DNA of 64,000 nucleotides, from contig CAYPHJ010000008.1 of the NCBI GenBank assembly GCA_964410485.1, positions 4,543 to 68,542 on the forward strand. Direction: 5' to 3'. A program made the position numbers and the translations under genes. Under the pieces are notes generated by a model that was given only the letters and a program-made list of their open reading frames with translations, did no database searches and had not been told where the DNA came from. Source of the DNA: CAYPHJ01 sp964410485. GTDB taxonomy: Bacteria; Desulfobacterota; Binatia; UBA9968. Positions 1-7,757 of the stretch are shown in pieces (position 1 is the first letter of the stretch; every line of letters begins with the position of its first letter).

Positions 1-923
1 CGCGCCTCGATAATGCGCTGCCAGCTCGATTCCGGATCATATTCCTTTGGATCTGCCGCATAATCAAAACAGGTTGCCAGCGCAATAAAGCTCAGTTCCT
101 CCTGGAGGAGTGGATTGTTGAGATAACCGTACGCAACTTCCGGTAAGCGTGGATCGCGCCCCTGTAACGGCGCGATATGAAGCTCGCTGCTCATCGAAAG
201 ATCATTGACCGGATAGTTGTCCCACAAAAGGATTTTACGCTGCACGCGGTTGGCGACTTGCCGGACGTGTGGCAGCGTGATCTTGCGGGGCACTACTTTA
301 GGTCCGGTCCAAAAACACGCCACGTTCAAGGGCAAGGAGCCGGCCAGAATCTCGAGAAAGCGCGCTTCAAAGGCGCCGAAAACACGCGCCAGCAAGGGAT
401 CGGGGGTGTAATAAGAGGGGCAGAGCCACCATTCGACTTCGGTCCACAGGCTCGGCTGCGCCGCCTGTATTTCTGCCATCCAGGTACCCTGCGCGAGGGC
501 AAGGCTTCGACGGAACCTTTTGCGGTCGATTTCGTGTTCGAGGCGGGATGGGATATCGTCGAATAGAACGGCAAACGTTCGCACACCGGCGTCATAAAAA
601 CGCTCCGCCTTTGCCAGAAGCATACGAATCGGCCGCTCGGCGGAGAAGCACAGTTTTTGTCCCGGGTGAAAGCCGTAAACGAAATCAATCCTTTCTCGTT
701 GCGCCGCTGTGATCAATTTGCTAAGCGCCCGCCATTGTCTGCCAGGATACGGCTCAGCCCAGCGCGCGCGATGATAAGGATCGTCTTTGGGCGCGTAGAG
801 ATAAGTGTTCATTCCGCGTGATGCACCGAAACCAAACAACGACCGGCGATGGCCCATGCTCCACGCGGGTCCGAAGAACCCTTCAACGATGCCGCGTCTT
901 ACAAAGCTTCTCGAGCGACTCAT
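1..923 (-). CDS. GH84 beta-N-acetylglucosaminidase-like glycosidase, C-terminus cut by window edge
   Basis: The visible 307 codons start at ATG 923 and run off the left edge with no stop. The protein opens with a GIVEGFFGPAW motif and continues with NTYLYAPKDDPYHR, DFVYGFHPG, a FDDIPSR motif, a FWTGPKVV motif and LLWDNYPVND. These are the successive conserved blocks of the GH84 catalytic barrel (NagJ/O-GlcNAcase-like hyaluronidases). The paired Asp in FDDI (about residues 122-123) corresponds to the catalytic acid and stabilising Asp of the family. The family removes beta-linked N-acetylglucosamine by substrate-assisted catalysis. Only about 10 residues precede the catalytic domain and no signal peptide is visible, so a cytoplasmic enzyme is suggested unless a GTG further upstream is used. 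It diverges from the SUMF1-fold gene at 1016. The family call is firm; the natural substrate is unknown. Confidence 0.88.
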   Translation of the reverse strand, partial: MSRSRSFVRRGIVEGFFGPAWSMGHRRSLFGFGASRGMNTYLYAPKDDPYHRARWAEPYPGRQWRALSKLITAAQRERIDFVYGFHPGQKLCFSAERPIRMLLAKAERFYDAGVRTFAVLFDDIPSRLEHEIDRKRFRRSLALAQGTWMAEIQAAQPSLWTEVEWWLCPSYYTPDPLLARVFGAFEARFLEILAGSLPLNVACFWTGPKVVPRKITLPHVRQVANRVQRKILLWDNYPVNDLSMSSELHIAPLQGRDPRLPEVAYGYLNNPLLQEELSFIALATCFDYAADPKEYDPESSWQRIIEA

Positions 924-1015
924 CGATCTCGAATGTCGCACAACGCGGCCGTCGCGCACAAGTTTGTCTTGCACAGGACTTCGTTCTTACGTAATCTTTG
1001 AGCGGTAATTGAGCA

Positions 1016-1822
1016 ATGATGTTCATTGTTTTGGGTTTTCCGTTTGCGTTGACGGCATGGCTCGGCGCTGCCATAGCCTTTGGCGCAACAGTTGCCACGG
1101 ATTTGACGGAGCTCGTTCGCATCGAAGCCGGTGCGTTTCTCATGGGAAGCCACGACGGACCCGCCGACGAACGGCCGCAGCACAGGGTATTTCTCGAGGA
1201 GTACTTCATCGAGCGCACGCCCGTGACCAATGCGCAATTTGCGAGATTCCTTAACAGCGCGGGTGTTAAAGGGCCCGGCGATGCGCGCTGGTATGACCTC
1301 GACGACAGCGATGCGCGTATCCGTCGGCAACAAGGCCAGCTCGCGGCTGACCGCGGCTATGAAAATCATCCGGTCGTGGAAGCCTCCTGGTCCGGAGCAT
1401 TGGCGTATTGCCGTTGGGCGGGGAGGCGACTTCCGACCGAGGCCGAGTGGGAAAAGGCAGCGCGCGGCACAGATGGGCGCAAGTATCCGTGGGGAAATAA
1501 CCCGCCGGATCGCTCTCGTGCGCAGTTTGGCGTGCCTTATAACCAGACGGCTATGGTGGGCAGCTTTCCCAAAGGGGCGAGCCCCTATGGCCTGTTGGAC
1601 ATGGCGGGAAACACCTGGGAGTGGGTGAGCAGCGCCTACTTGCCCTATCCTTACGATGCGAGCGATGGAAGAGAGGATTTGATACGGCCGCAAGTGCGCG
1701 GCACGAGAGGGGGCGGTCACGATTCTCCGGGAGAGGAGTTAACGACAACACACCGGGGGCGTCACGTCTCGCGGAATTTTCGCTCGGGCCATCACCATAT
1801 TGGATTTCGCTGCGCGCGCTGA
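1016..1822 (+). CDS. Exported SUMF1/formylglycine-generating-enzyme-fold protein
   Basis: 268 aa. A hydrophobic N-terminus (about residues 3-27) looks like a signal peptide or anchor. A complete SUMF1 (FGE-sulfatase) fold follows: IEAGAFLMGS, VTNAQFARF, HPVVEASW, RLPTEAEWEKAARG, PWGN, YGLLDMAGNTWEWV and C-terminal GFRC. Members are formylglycine-generating enzymes, EgtB-type sulfoxide synthases, or binding modules of unknown role. True FGEs carry a Cys pair shortly before the final GFR motif; here that stretch reads THRGRHVSRNF, so FGE activity is unlikely. There is no N-terminal DinB iron-binding domain, so it is not a canonical EgtB despite ending only 7 bp from egtD, which converges on it. 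It probably acts outside the cytoplasm; the function is unassigned. Confidence 0.82.
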   Translation: MMFIVLGFPFALTAWLGAAIAFGATVATDLTELVRIEAGAFLMGSHDGPADERPQHRVFLEEYFIERTPVTNAQFARFLNSAGVKGPGDARWYDLDDSDARIRRQQGQLAADRGYENHPVVEASWSGALAYCRWAGRRLPTEAEWEKAARGTDGRKYPWGNNPPDRSRAQFGVPYNQTAMVGSFPKGASPYGLLDMAGNTWEWVSSAYLPYPYDASDGREDLIRPQVRGTRGGGHDSPGEELTTTHRGRHVSRNFRSGHHHIGFRCAR

Positions 1823-1829
1823 GGCGCGC

Positions 1830-2858
1830 TCAGGCTGCTTTTTTGAACAGCAACAGCGAGAACCAGTGGTCGGGGTCGGTAAAATGGGCCACCGGCTCCA
1901 AATCAAAAAACTTCAGCTGTTGCTGGAGTCGCTTCGGGTCGAATTTGCGGCTGACTTCCACCAGTATGGTATCGTCTTTTTCCCAAGCGAAAGAAGCCTC
2001 GAACCCGGGAAAACGAATGCGTTGTGACGCCGTTGATACCGCGTACATTTCGATCTGTTGCCACGCGGAGTTGTAGTGGGAATGATAGCGCATCTTGGCG
2101 CGATCGAAATTGCTGCCGACCGTCCGATTGATGGCCTCGAAAACGTTCAGAATGAACTCGGCGGTCACTCCCTGAGAGTCTGCATAGGCCCGCGCTAAAA
2201 GCTCAACTGGCTTCACGCGATCGATGCCGAGAAGAAGAAAATCGTGTCGCCCCATGGCGTGCGACAGAACGTCAAAGAAACGTACAAAAGAGTCGGGCCG
2301 CAAGTTGCCGATGCTGCTGCCGAGAAAAACAAAGAGCGTGGGCAGGTTCTTGTCGATACTGGAAAAGCCCTCTTCGTAACGAGCATGCAAGCCGTAAAAT
2401 TCGGTTTCCGGCAGATGAGTGCGGATGTCGTCCCGCGACGCTCTGAGCCCCGGCAAACTCACGTCAATGGGAGCAAAGATTCCGCGTCGTCGTATTTTGA
2501 TCTGCGCGTGGAGCAAGTGCTGGGTTTTCTTGGCTGAGCCGGCGCCCAACTCCACGATGCATTCGACGGGGGCTGCTTCGATGATGCGTGCGGCGTCGCG
2601 CATCAGAATGGCATTTTCTGTCCGTGTTAAATAGTACTCGGGCAGATCGCAGATCCGTTCAAACAGTTCCGATCCGCGATCGTCATAGAGGTGATAAGCT
2701 TCCAACCATCGCGGTTGATCGAAAAGCGTTCTGAGGATAGACCGTTGTGGGTGTTCCGCGCCTTCGCCGGTGGCAAGGGACCAAACAGCCGACTCGGTCA
2801 ATCGCCACAGCGCGCGCTTGGCGGGAGCAAAGAGAGTTGTTGAGTTGTCAAGTGCCAT
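1830..2858 (-). CDS. egtD: L-histidine N-alpha-methyltransferase (ergothioneine biosynthesis)
   Basis: 342 aa, matching the usual 320-340 aa of EgtD. It carries the family signature YDDRGSELFE (about 58-67) and LPEYYLTRTE (72-81), followed by the SAM-binding motif ELGAGSAKKT (103-112) and GSSIGNL. The C-terminus has the HWFSLLLFK ending typical of the family. EgtD uses three S-adenosylmethionines to convert histidine to hercynine in the cytoplasm, the first step to the thiol antioxidant ergothioneine. No EgtB (DinB plus SUMF1) or EgtE is visible nearby, so the sulfur-insertion step must be elsewhere. Its start codon lies 35 bp from that of the divergent ABC importer at 2894, which supports a shared role in ergothioneine handling. 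Confidence 0.93.
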   Translation of the reverse strand: MALDNSTTLFAPAKRALWRLTESAVWSLATGEGAEHPQRSILRTLFDQPRWLEAYHLYDDRGSELFERICDLPEYYLTRTENAILMRDAARIIEAAPVECIVELGAGSAKKTQHLLHAQIKIRRRGIFAPIDVSLPGLRASRDDIRTHLPETEFYGLHARYEEGFSSIDKNLPTLFVFLGSSIGNLRPDSFVRFFDVLSHAMGRHDFLLLGIDRVKPVELLARAYADSQGVTAEFILNVFEAINRTVGSNFDRAKMRYHSHYNSAWQQIEMYAVSTASQRIRFPGFEASFAWEKDDTILVEVSRKFDPKRLQQQLKFFDLEPVAHFTDPDHWFSLLLFKKAA

Positions 2859-2893
2859 GCGCTCTGCTCGACTATAGAGGAAAAATAGACGGT

Positions 2894-3682
2894 ATGTCCA
2901 CCCAGGGACAAGACGAGCGGGCTGCAGTGGAAAACGAGATCGAGTTTCGCCGGGTTGGCTATCAGCTGCCGGGTGGCAAGATCCTGCTCAGTGATGTGAA
3001 TCTGGAAGTGATACGTGGCGAAACGCTAGTTTTGCTCGGGCGCAGCGGCTCCGGCAAAACTACAATGTTGAAACTCATCAACCGGCTGCTCGATCCGACA
3101 AACGGCGAAGTCAGAGTCGGAGGGAAGCCGACTTTGGAGTGGAATCCCTTTCGGTTGCGCCGCCGGATCGGGTACGTGATTCAAGAAGTTGGTTTGTTTC
3201 CTCACTGGAATCTGGAAGACAACATCGGTGTGGTGCCGCGTCTCGAAGGTTGGGATGACCAGCGAATCAAAGCTCGGACCCGAGAGTTGCTCGACCTGGT
3301 GGGCCTGAATCCGGATCGTTTCTCTTCGCGCTTTTCGAGCGAGCTGTCCGGCGGTGAGCGGCAGCGCGCCGGAGTCGCGCGCGCCTTGGCCGCGGACCCT
3401 CCCATTATCTTGCTCGACGAGCCATTCGGCGCGCTCGATCCCATTACGCGCCGCGATCTGCATAAAGAATTTTGCCGACTGCAAAACCATCTGAAGAAGA
3501 CGATGGTTTTTGTGACCCACGACGTGCACGAGGCTTTCGTGCTGGCAACCCGTGTCGGTCTGTTGAAAGAGGGCCGCCTGGTTATGATCGGCGCCCCTAC
3601 GGAACTCTTGGAGTCCTCCGATCCCGAAGCCCGCGCGTTCGCGGATTGTTTCTATGAAGGACACTCCGGGAGAATGGCATGA
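2894..3682 (+). CDS. ABC importer ATPase, OpuCA/EgtV-like (osmoprotectant or ergothioneine uptake)
   Basis: 262 aa from ATG 2894. Longer readings from 2747 would overlap the divergent egtD and add a non-conserved extension. All ABC ATPase motifs are present: Walker A GRSGSGKTT (49-57), Q-loop VIQEVG, signature LSGGERQRAG (151-160), Walker B IILLDEPFGALD (171-182) and the switch His in FVTHDVHEAF. The sequence belongs to the glycine-betaine/carnitine/choline (OpuCA, ProV) class but lacks the C-terminal CBS pair of OpuCA. A short ATPase paired with a permease-binding-protein fusion resembles EgtUV, the ergothioneine importer known in Streptococcus pneumoniae and Helicobacter pylori. It overlaps the next gene by 4 bp (ATGA), so the two are translationally coupled. 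Confidence 0.9.
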   Translation: MSTQGQDERAAVENEIEFRRVGYQLPGGKILLSDVNLEVIRGETLVLLGRSGSGKTTMLKLINRLLDPTNGEVRVGGKPTLEWNPFRLRRRIGYVIQEVGLFPHWNLEDNIGVVPRLEGWDDQRIKARTRELLDLVGLNPDRFSSRFSSELSGGERQRAGVARALAADPPIILLDEPFGALDPITRRDLHKEFCRLQNHLKKTMVFVTHDVHEAFVLATRVGLLKEGRLVMIGAPTELLESSDPEARAFADCFYEGHSGRMA

Positions 3683-5238
3683 TCCTGTTCGAGTTCTTAT
3701 TGCATAATCGGCAGGAGGTGCTGGCGTTGACGTTGGAGCACCTGTTTCTGGTGTTTGTCTCGACCGGCATTGCTGTTGTTATCGGTGTGCCGTTAGGAAT
3801 TTTGTTGACGCGCAGGCCCGGGCTGAGCAAACCGGTCCTCGGTTTCGCCAACGTAATGCAAACCGTGCCCAGCCTCGCCCTGTTCGGATTCCTTATTCCG
3901 CTTAACTTGTATCTGTTGGATTTTCGGATCGTCGGTGGCATCGGCGCGCGCACCGCCATTGTGGCTCTCGTCCTCTACTCGCTTCTGCCGATTGTCCGAA
4001 ATACTTTTGTCGGCATTACCGCGGTGGATCCGGCGATTCGGGAGGCCGGGCGCGGCATGGGGATGACAGATCGGCAGCTGTTATTCCAAGTGGAGCTGCC
4101 CCTGGCCCTTGGCGTAATCATTGCCGGCGTGCGCGTCGCCGCGGTGATTTGCGTGGGCACAGCGACCATCGCAGCCGCCATCGATGCGGGCGGGTTGGGC
4201 CGATATATCTTCCGCGGTCTCAGAATGAACGACAATGTGCTCATTCTGGCGGGAGCCGCGCCCGCAGCGTTGATTGCCCTGGCGGCGGACCAGGTGTTGG
4301 GCTACGTGGAGAGAGTGCTTCAGAGAACGCGGCGCGCACGCAGCAGAACAAGAACAGCCATCTGGGGCTCGACGGCGGCCGCGACGGCTGCGCTCGCGGC
4401 TGTCCTGTTGCTTTATCCGGAGGCCGGAGGGGACCGCGTCGCGATCGGCTCTAAAGACTTTACCGAGCAGCTCATTTTGGGGGAACTGGTAGCCCAGTCC
4501 ATTGAGGCGAAGACGGGACTCAAAGTGGAAAGACGTTTTGATCTCGGCGGGACTCTCGCCCATGAAGCGTTGATTGCCGGCGAGATCGATCTTTATGTCG
4601 AATACACGGGAACGGCGCTGCTGGCAATCCTGAAACATCCTCCACTGGAGGATCCGCAACAGGTCTATCGAACTGTCAAGGACGAATACGCTCGCAGATT
4701 CAACGCTCTGTGGACAGAGCCGCTGGGCTTTGAAAATACCTTTGCGATCTTGGTGCGCGAAGAAGATGCAAGACGGCTACGCCTCAAAACGATCAGCGAT
4801 GCGGCGAAAGTTTCGGCACGCTGGCGTGCCGGATTCGGCCAGGATTTCATGTCTCGCGCCGACGGGTACCGGGGTTTGGCGCGCGTCTATGGCTTTGATT
4901 TTCAAGAAATCCGCGAAATGGATCTGTCCCTAAGTTACAGGGCTCTGGCCGAGCGGCAGGTGGACCTGATCGCCGGCAACTCGACGGACGGTTTGATTGC
5001 CCGCTACAATCTCGTGCAGCTTGAAGATGATCGCGGCTATTTTCCGCCTTATGACGCGGTTCCGGTCGTGCGCCAGCAAATTGTTTCGAAGTACCCGGAG
5101 CTGCGACGCGTCATGCAGGAACTCGGTGGACTTCTCTCGGTGGAAGAAATGAGACGGCTCAATTATCAAGTCGACGGCGAACGGCGCCACCTGCGGGACG
5201 TAGTCAGGGAATTTCTCCAGGCGAAGGGATTAAAATAA
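3679..5238 (+). CDS. ABC importer permease fused to OpuAC-type binding protein (EgtU-like)
   Basis: 519 aa in two parts. Residues 1-220 are an OpuCB/ProW-type permease with about six membrane helices and an EAGRGMG-type coupling motif. After a last helix near 230-245, residues 255-519 form an OpuAC/OsmF substrate-binding domain (IGSKDFTEQLILGE, DLYVEYTGTALL, LIAGNSTDGLIA). The binding domain is therefore tethered to the outer face of the membrane. This fused arrangement and length (about 510-550 aa) are those of EgtU, which binds ergothioneine, and of some quaternary-amine importers. Proximity to egtD makes a trimethylated histidine thione or hercynine a plausible ligand. Substrate assignment from sequence alone is an inference; glycine betaine, choline or carnitine remain possible. 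Confidence 0.88.
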   Translation: MILFEFLLHNRQEVLALTLEHLFLVFVSTGIAVVIGVPLGILLTRRPGLSKPVLGFANVMQTVPSLALFGFLIPLNLYLLDFRIVGGIGARTAIVALVLYSLLPIVRNTFVGITAVDPAIREAGRGMGMTDRQLLFQVELPLALGVIIAGVRVAAVICVGTATIAAAIDAGGLGRYIFRGLRMNDNVLILAGAAPAALIALAADQVLGYVERVLQRTRRARSRTRTAIWGSTAAATAALAAVLLLYPEAGGDRVAIGSKDFTEQLILGELVAQSIEAKTGLKVERRFDLGGTLAHEALIAGEIDLYVEYTGTALLAILKHPPLEDPQQVYRTVKDEYARRFNALWTEPLGFENTFAILVREEDARRLRLKTISDAAKVSARWRAGFGQDFMSRADGYRGLARVYGFDFQEIREMDLSLSYRALAERQVDLIAGNSTDGLIARYNLVQLEDDRGYFPPYDAVPVVRQQIVSKYPELRRVMQELGGLLSVEEMRRLNYQVDGERRHLRDVVREFLQAKGLK

Positions 5239-5240
5239 TA

Positions 5241-5294
5241 GTTCCAATCGTTCCAGCCGTTCCAATCGTTCCAGCCGTTCCAATCGTTCCAATC
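5241..5294. repeat. Six tandem 9-bp units GTTCCAATC/GTTCCAGCC
   Basis: Six consecutive 9-mers alternate between GTTCCAATC and GTTCCAGCC, starting 2 bp after the stop of the EgtU-like gene. The same 9-mer, or its complement GGCTGGAAC, recurs at 56239-56331 and 62971-63007. It is part of a dispersed intergenic repeat family. Confidence 0.9.
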
Positions 5295-5435
5295 GTTTTC
5301 CACCGTCCTCCCCCCACGCACGAGTACCAGAGATACCCAGCCTGTCGCATCAGTGTCGTAGGTTGGTTTGACAAAGTATGGCGCCTTAGTTACGTACTAG
5401 AGGTTGACTTTTAAAGAATGGTAAGAGGAGGAACG

Positions 5436-6362
5436 ATGAGCGACTTCTATAGTACATGGCTGGAGCAGTCCCAGAAGATTGAGAAGAAGGTTGATGAATC
5501 ACCGCGAGTGGCACGATCCGCGGATCTCAAATGGGTGCGCACCCGGCAGGACTATAAGGCCGCTCTGATGATTGCGCCGGAAACGGGTTTCCCCACCGGC
5601 GGAAGCCTGCTGATGCGAGCGGAAATTCCCGTCGGTTGGCACACGGGAAAGCATTCGCATGGTGAAGAAGCCATCTACATCGAGAGCGGCCAGGGATTCA
5701 TGATTCTCGACGATAAACGATACGATTTTTCCCCGGGCACCATTTTTCACGTCCCTTATCGTTCACCGCATCAGCTCTTTAACACGGGAACCATCCCGGT
5801 CGGCTATTTGTCCGGCCTGGCCTGGCATTTGGAGGCGCAAGTGTACATGGGGAAGATAGAACAGATCGAAGACGCCGGGGAAAACAAGGGCCTGGAGCAG
5901 TTTCCGCGCGAGGAGTCGCAGTATTGGCCGGTTGACGGGCGGCGTATTTCCATGCACCAGCGCCAATTCGAAAAATCGGGTGAAACCAAGCACGGGGCAA
6001 CCTATTTTCTTATGGGGCGCAGTGGCAAGCAAAATGGGTTCAAAGCAACAGCCGTGGCGATCAGTTCAATTTTCGTTGATCTGCCAAAATCAAAGAGTCA
6101 CAGCCATGCGCATCCTGAAGCTTATCTGTACGCTTTAGAAGGAGACGGTTACTCCGAAATTGGCGGTAAGCGGTATGATTGGAATCAGGGCGATGCCGTG
6201 CATGTGCCGCCAGGCATGATGCACCATCAGCACTTCAATCCCTATGACAAGGAAATGAAAGAGCTGCGATTTGAATTTGGTATTCGTTACTGGCTTGTCG
6301 ATCAATGGAGGGGATACACGACCATCGATCGACACATGAAAGCGACCCAGCTGGACGAGTAG
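5436..6362 (+). CDS. Two-domain cupin protein
   Basis: 308 aa from ATG 5436, chosen because an AGAGGAGG ribosome site ends 4 bases upstream; ATG 5418 lies before that site. Two cupin barrels are clear. The first has HTGKHSHGEEAIYIESGQG and later VPYRSPHQLFN; the second has SHSHAHPEAYLYALEGDG and VPPGMMHHQHFN. Each keeps the H-x-H-x(3,4)-E plus distal His metal set, so two metal sites are likely. Bicupins of this size include gentisate dioxygenase-like and quercetinase-like oxygenases, but no diagnostic substrate residues are recognised. A TTGACA at 5368-5373 could be a -35 element, without a convincing -10. Function unknown beyond a probable metal-dependent oxygenase or isomerase. Confidence 0.85.
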   Translation: MSDFYSTWLEQSQKIEKKVDESPRVARSADLKWVRTRQDYKAALMIAPETGFPTGGSLLMRAEIPVGWHTGKHSHGEEAIYIESGQGFMILDDKRYDFSPGTIFHVPYRSPHQLFNTGTIPVGYLSGLAWHLEAQVYMGKIEQIEDAGENKGLEQFPREESQYWPVDGRRISMHQRQFEKSGETKHGATYFLMGRSGKQNGFKATAVAISSIFVDLPKSKSHSHAHPEAYLYALEGDGYSEIGGKRYDWNQGDAVHVPPGMMHHQHFNPYDKEMKELRFEFGIRYWLVDQWRGYTTIDRHMKATQLDE

Positions 6363-6449
6363 CCGTGTCGAGATAAAACCGTGCTCATGTCACGTGCTCG
6401 CGCTCGTCCTCTAAATCGACCCACGAGCACGATTTCGTCTGCGGCGAGC

Positions 6450-6601
6450 CTAGCAGGCTGTTGAAAAACTCTCCGTCACCCTTCGAGAACTTCAGGGCGA
6501 ACGGAGAGAAACTTGAAATGAGTAGGGATTTTCCGTTCATGTTTGACATCCACATAGCAGCCTGTCGAAGCATTCCGAATCTTTTGTCAGCAGCCTGCTA
6601 G
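6450..6601. mobile_element. MITE-like element, copy 1 (about 152 bp)
   Basis: It is bounded by terminal inverted repeats CTAGCAGGCTG(T/C)TGA at both ends and has no coding capacity. It is nearly identical, in opposite orientation, to the copy at 21899-22039, and differs mainly by about 11 extra bases in the middle. Internal stretches contain the CCGTTC...CTGA...TCGAAG motif common in dispersed environmental repeats. Its right-hand CTAG supplies the TAG stop of the YkgJ gene that ends at 6598. Confidence 0.85.
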
Positions 6602-7155
6602 ACGTCAAAGCCGAGAAAGCGTAGGAAAGCCAGTCCTGTGCGCGGACCAGTTGTTCTTTGGTTCCATTCGCGGACCTTTTGTACATAGCTTTCTTCCTGC
6701 CGTTCGTTCAACGCTTGCGATGCGCGCAGACCTCTCCGGCTGATCTGCCCGTCCCAATCGTGGGGACAAGGCACAATCCGGCTCAAAGTGATCTTTTCAA
6801 TAGCCCCTGTATTCGAGAAGGTCACGTTAAAAGGGTGATCTCTGCAGGTGACGGGTCGATGCTCGTAAATCGTGCAACGATTGGTCTTGTCATCGAGAAA
6901 GGTGCAGTGATCACCGGAGCTACGTAGGGCCATAACTCGTCTCCCGCGAGCGAGTTTGATCCACGAAGGGTCCTTTTGGGACATGAAAATTTGATCGTGG
7001 GAATAAAAGCGCACAAATTCCAACGGCGATTTGCCGGTGCCTTGGATGATGCGCTTCACGTCGGCATCGGTCAAACAGACCACAGTGTTGCGACAGCAAT
7101 TACCACAACCGGTGCAGCGAAACTTGAGGTACTTAAGCCAACCTGCTTCTGTCAT
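6598..7155 (-). CDS. YkgJ-family cysteine-cluster protein
   Basis: 185 aa. The N-terminus holds CTGCGNCC and the middle holds CTFLDDKTNRCTIYEHRPVTC, the spaced cysteines of the YkgJ/CxxCxxCC family thought to bind zinc or an iron-sulfur cluster. The biochemical role of the family is not settled. A further Cys lies in the VPCPHDW segment. The reading frame ends at a TAG formed by the terminal CTAG of the adjacent MITE-like element, so the last residues may have been changed by insertion. It is a monocistronic-looking gene facing the bicupin. Confidence 0.88.
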   Translation of the reverse strand: MTEAGWLKYLKFRCTGCGNCCRNTVVCLTDADVKRIIQGTGKSPLEFVRFYSHDQIFMSQKDPSWIKLARGRRVMALRSSGDHCTFLDDKTNRCTIYEHRPVTCRDHPFNVTFSNTGAIEKITLSRIVPCPHDWDGQISRRGLRASQALNERQEESYVQKVREWNQRTTGPRTGLAFLRFLGFDV

Positions 7156-7250
7156 ATGCGTACGGAACTTCTCACGGCTCGCGCAACTCTCTCAGGACCC
7201 TTCGGTACTTTTTCTTGCAAGGAGCGGAACATTCTTTTATAAACATTTAA

Positions 7251-7511
7251 ATGACGGACGGATCGAGAAAAACGGCGCCGCGTATGATGCTCGGTTTTAT
7301 TGTGCGCCGCTGTGCCGCCGACCTCGGTCACTACCCTAGCCCCGTTGAATTCGCGGCCTGGGCCAATGGGCAGGGCGACGGGGGCCTGGGGTATTGCCTG
7401 TTCGGTAAGCCAATCTCACCGTCAACTGCCAAGATCATGCTGAGCCGGCCGGGCCGATTCGTGACCGTCCGCCCGGAACGTTTCATCGCGACGCAAGACA
7501 AACAGACATAA
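7251..7511 (+). CDS. Small conserved-looking hypothetical protein
   Basis: 86 aa (or 75 aa from ATG 7284). It is a compact soluble protein with a segment reading GHYPSPVEFAAWAN, then GKPISPSTAKIML and a C-terminal RFVTVRPERF. The composition is protein-like and no better frame overlaps it. There is no recognised domain and no membrane segment. The start is uncertain because neither candidate ATG has a strong ribosome site; an AAGGAG at about 7219 is too distant for 7251. Confidence 0.5.
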   Translation: MTDGSRKTAPRMMLGFIVRRCAADLGHYPSPVEFAAWANGQGDGGLGYCLFGKPISPSTAKIMLSRPGRFVTVRPERFIATQDKQT

Positions 7512-7556
7512 ACCCTTAGTATCCCGCCTCACTTGGGGCGGCACGCCACAGGTAGA

Positions 7557-7658
7557 TTAAACGGCAAATGCCAGGCCCAAGCAAATCAGAACGATGATCC
7601 CGATCGTGACCCAACCGGCGGGCAATGCTCGAGTCGCAATCGGCCCTTGTGGCGACAT
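7557..7658 (-). CDS. Possible 33-residue single-span membrane peptide
   Basis: An ATG at 7658 opens a 33-aa frame: a short polar start (MSPQGPIATR), then a Trp and an uninterrupted hydrophobic helix of about 17 residues ending in LGLAFAV. It fills the otherwise empty gap between the hypothetical gene and uvrB and runs opposite to both. No convincing Shine-Dalgarno is visible, so it is only a candidate; its membrane-peptide character resembles the 34-aa candidate at 41251. Confidence 0.35.
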   Translation of the reverse strand: MSPQGPIATRALPAGWVTIGIIVLICLGLAFAV

Positions 7659-7757
7659 TCAGCGATAGCCGGTTCGAAACTGATTTTCAAGACCAGGTAA
7701 AAATGCCAAGCGCAAGCAGTAGCAGGTCATCAAGGTAGCTGGTATCTTTTTCACCCT

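Noticed and set aside
177..566. Plus-strand frames in the first 700 bp
   Set aside because: The minus-strand frame encodes clear GH84 motifs through the same stretch.
1016..1822. Calling the SUMF1-fold protein EgtB
   Set aside because: No DinB domain and no iron-binding His set; it has an export-like N-terminus instead.
2747..2893. N-terminal extension of the ABC ATPase
   Set aside because: Reads through the divergent egtD coding region and lacks ABC-family similarity; ATG 2894 gives the family length.
5241..5294. CRISPR array
   Set aside because: Units are 9 bp with no spacers; this is a tandem microsatellite-like repeat.
5368..5396. Sigma70 promoter before the bicupin (TTGACA at 5368)
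   Set aside because: No acceptable -10 at 16-18 bp spacing, so not listed as a feature.
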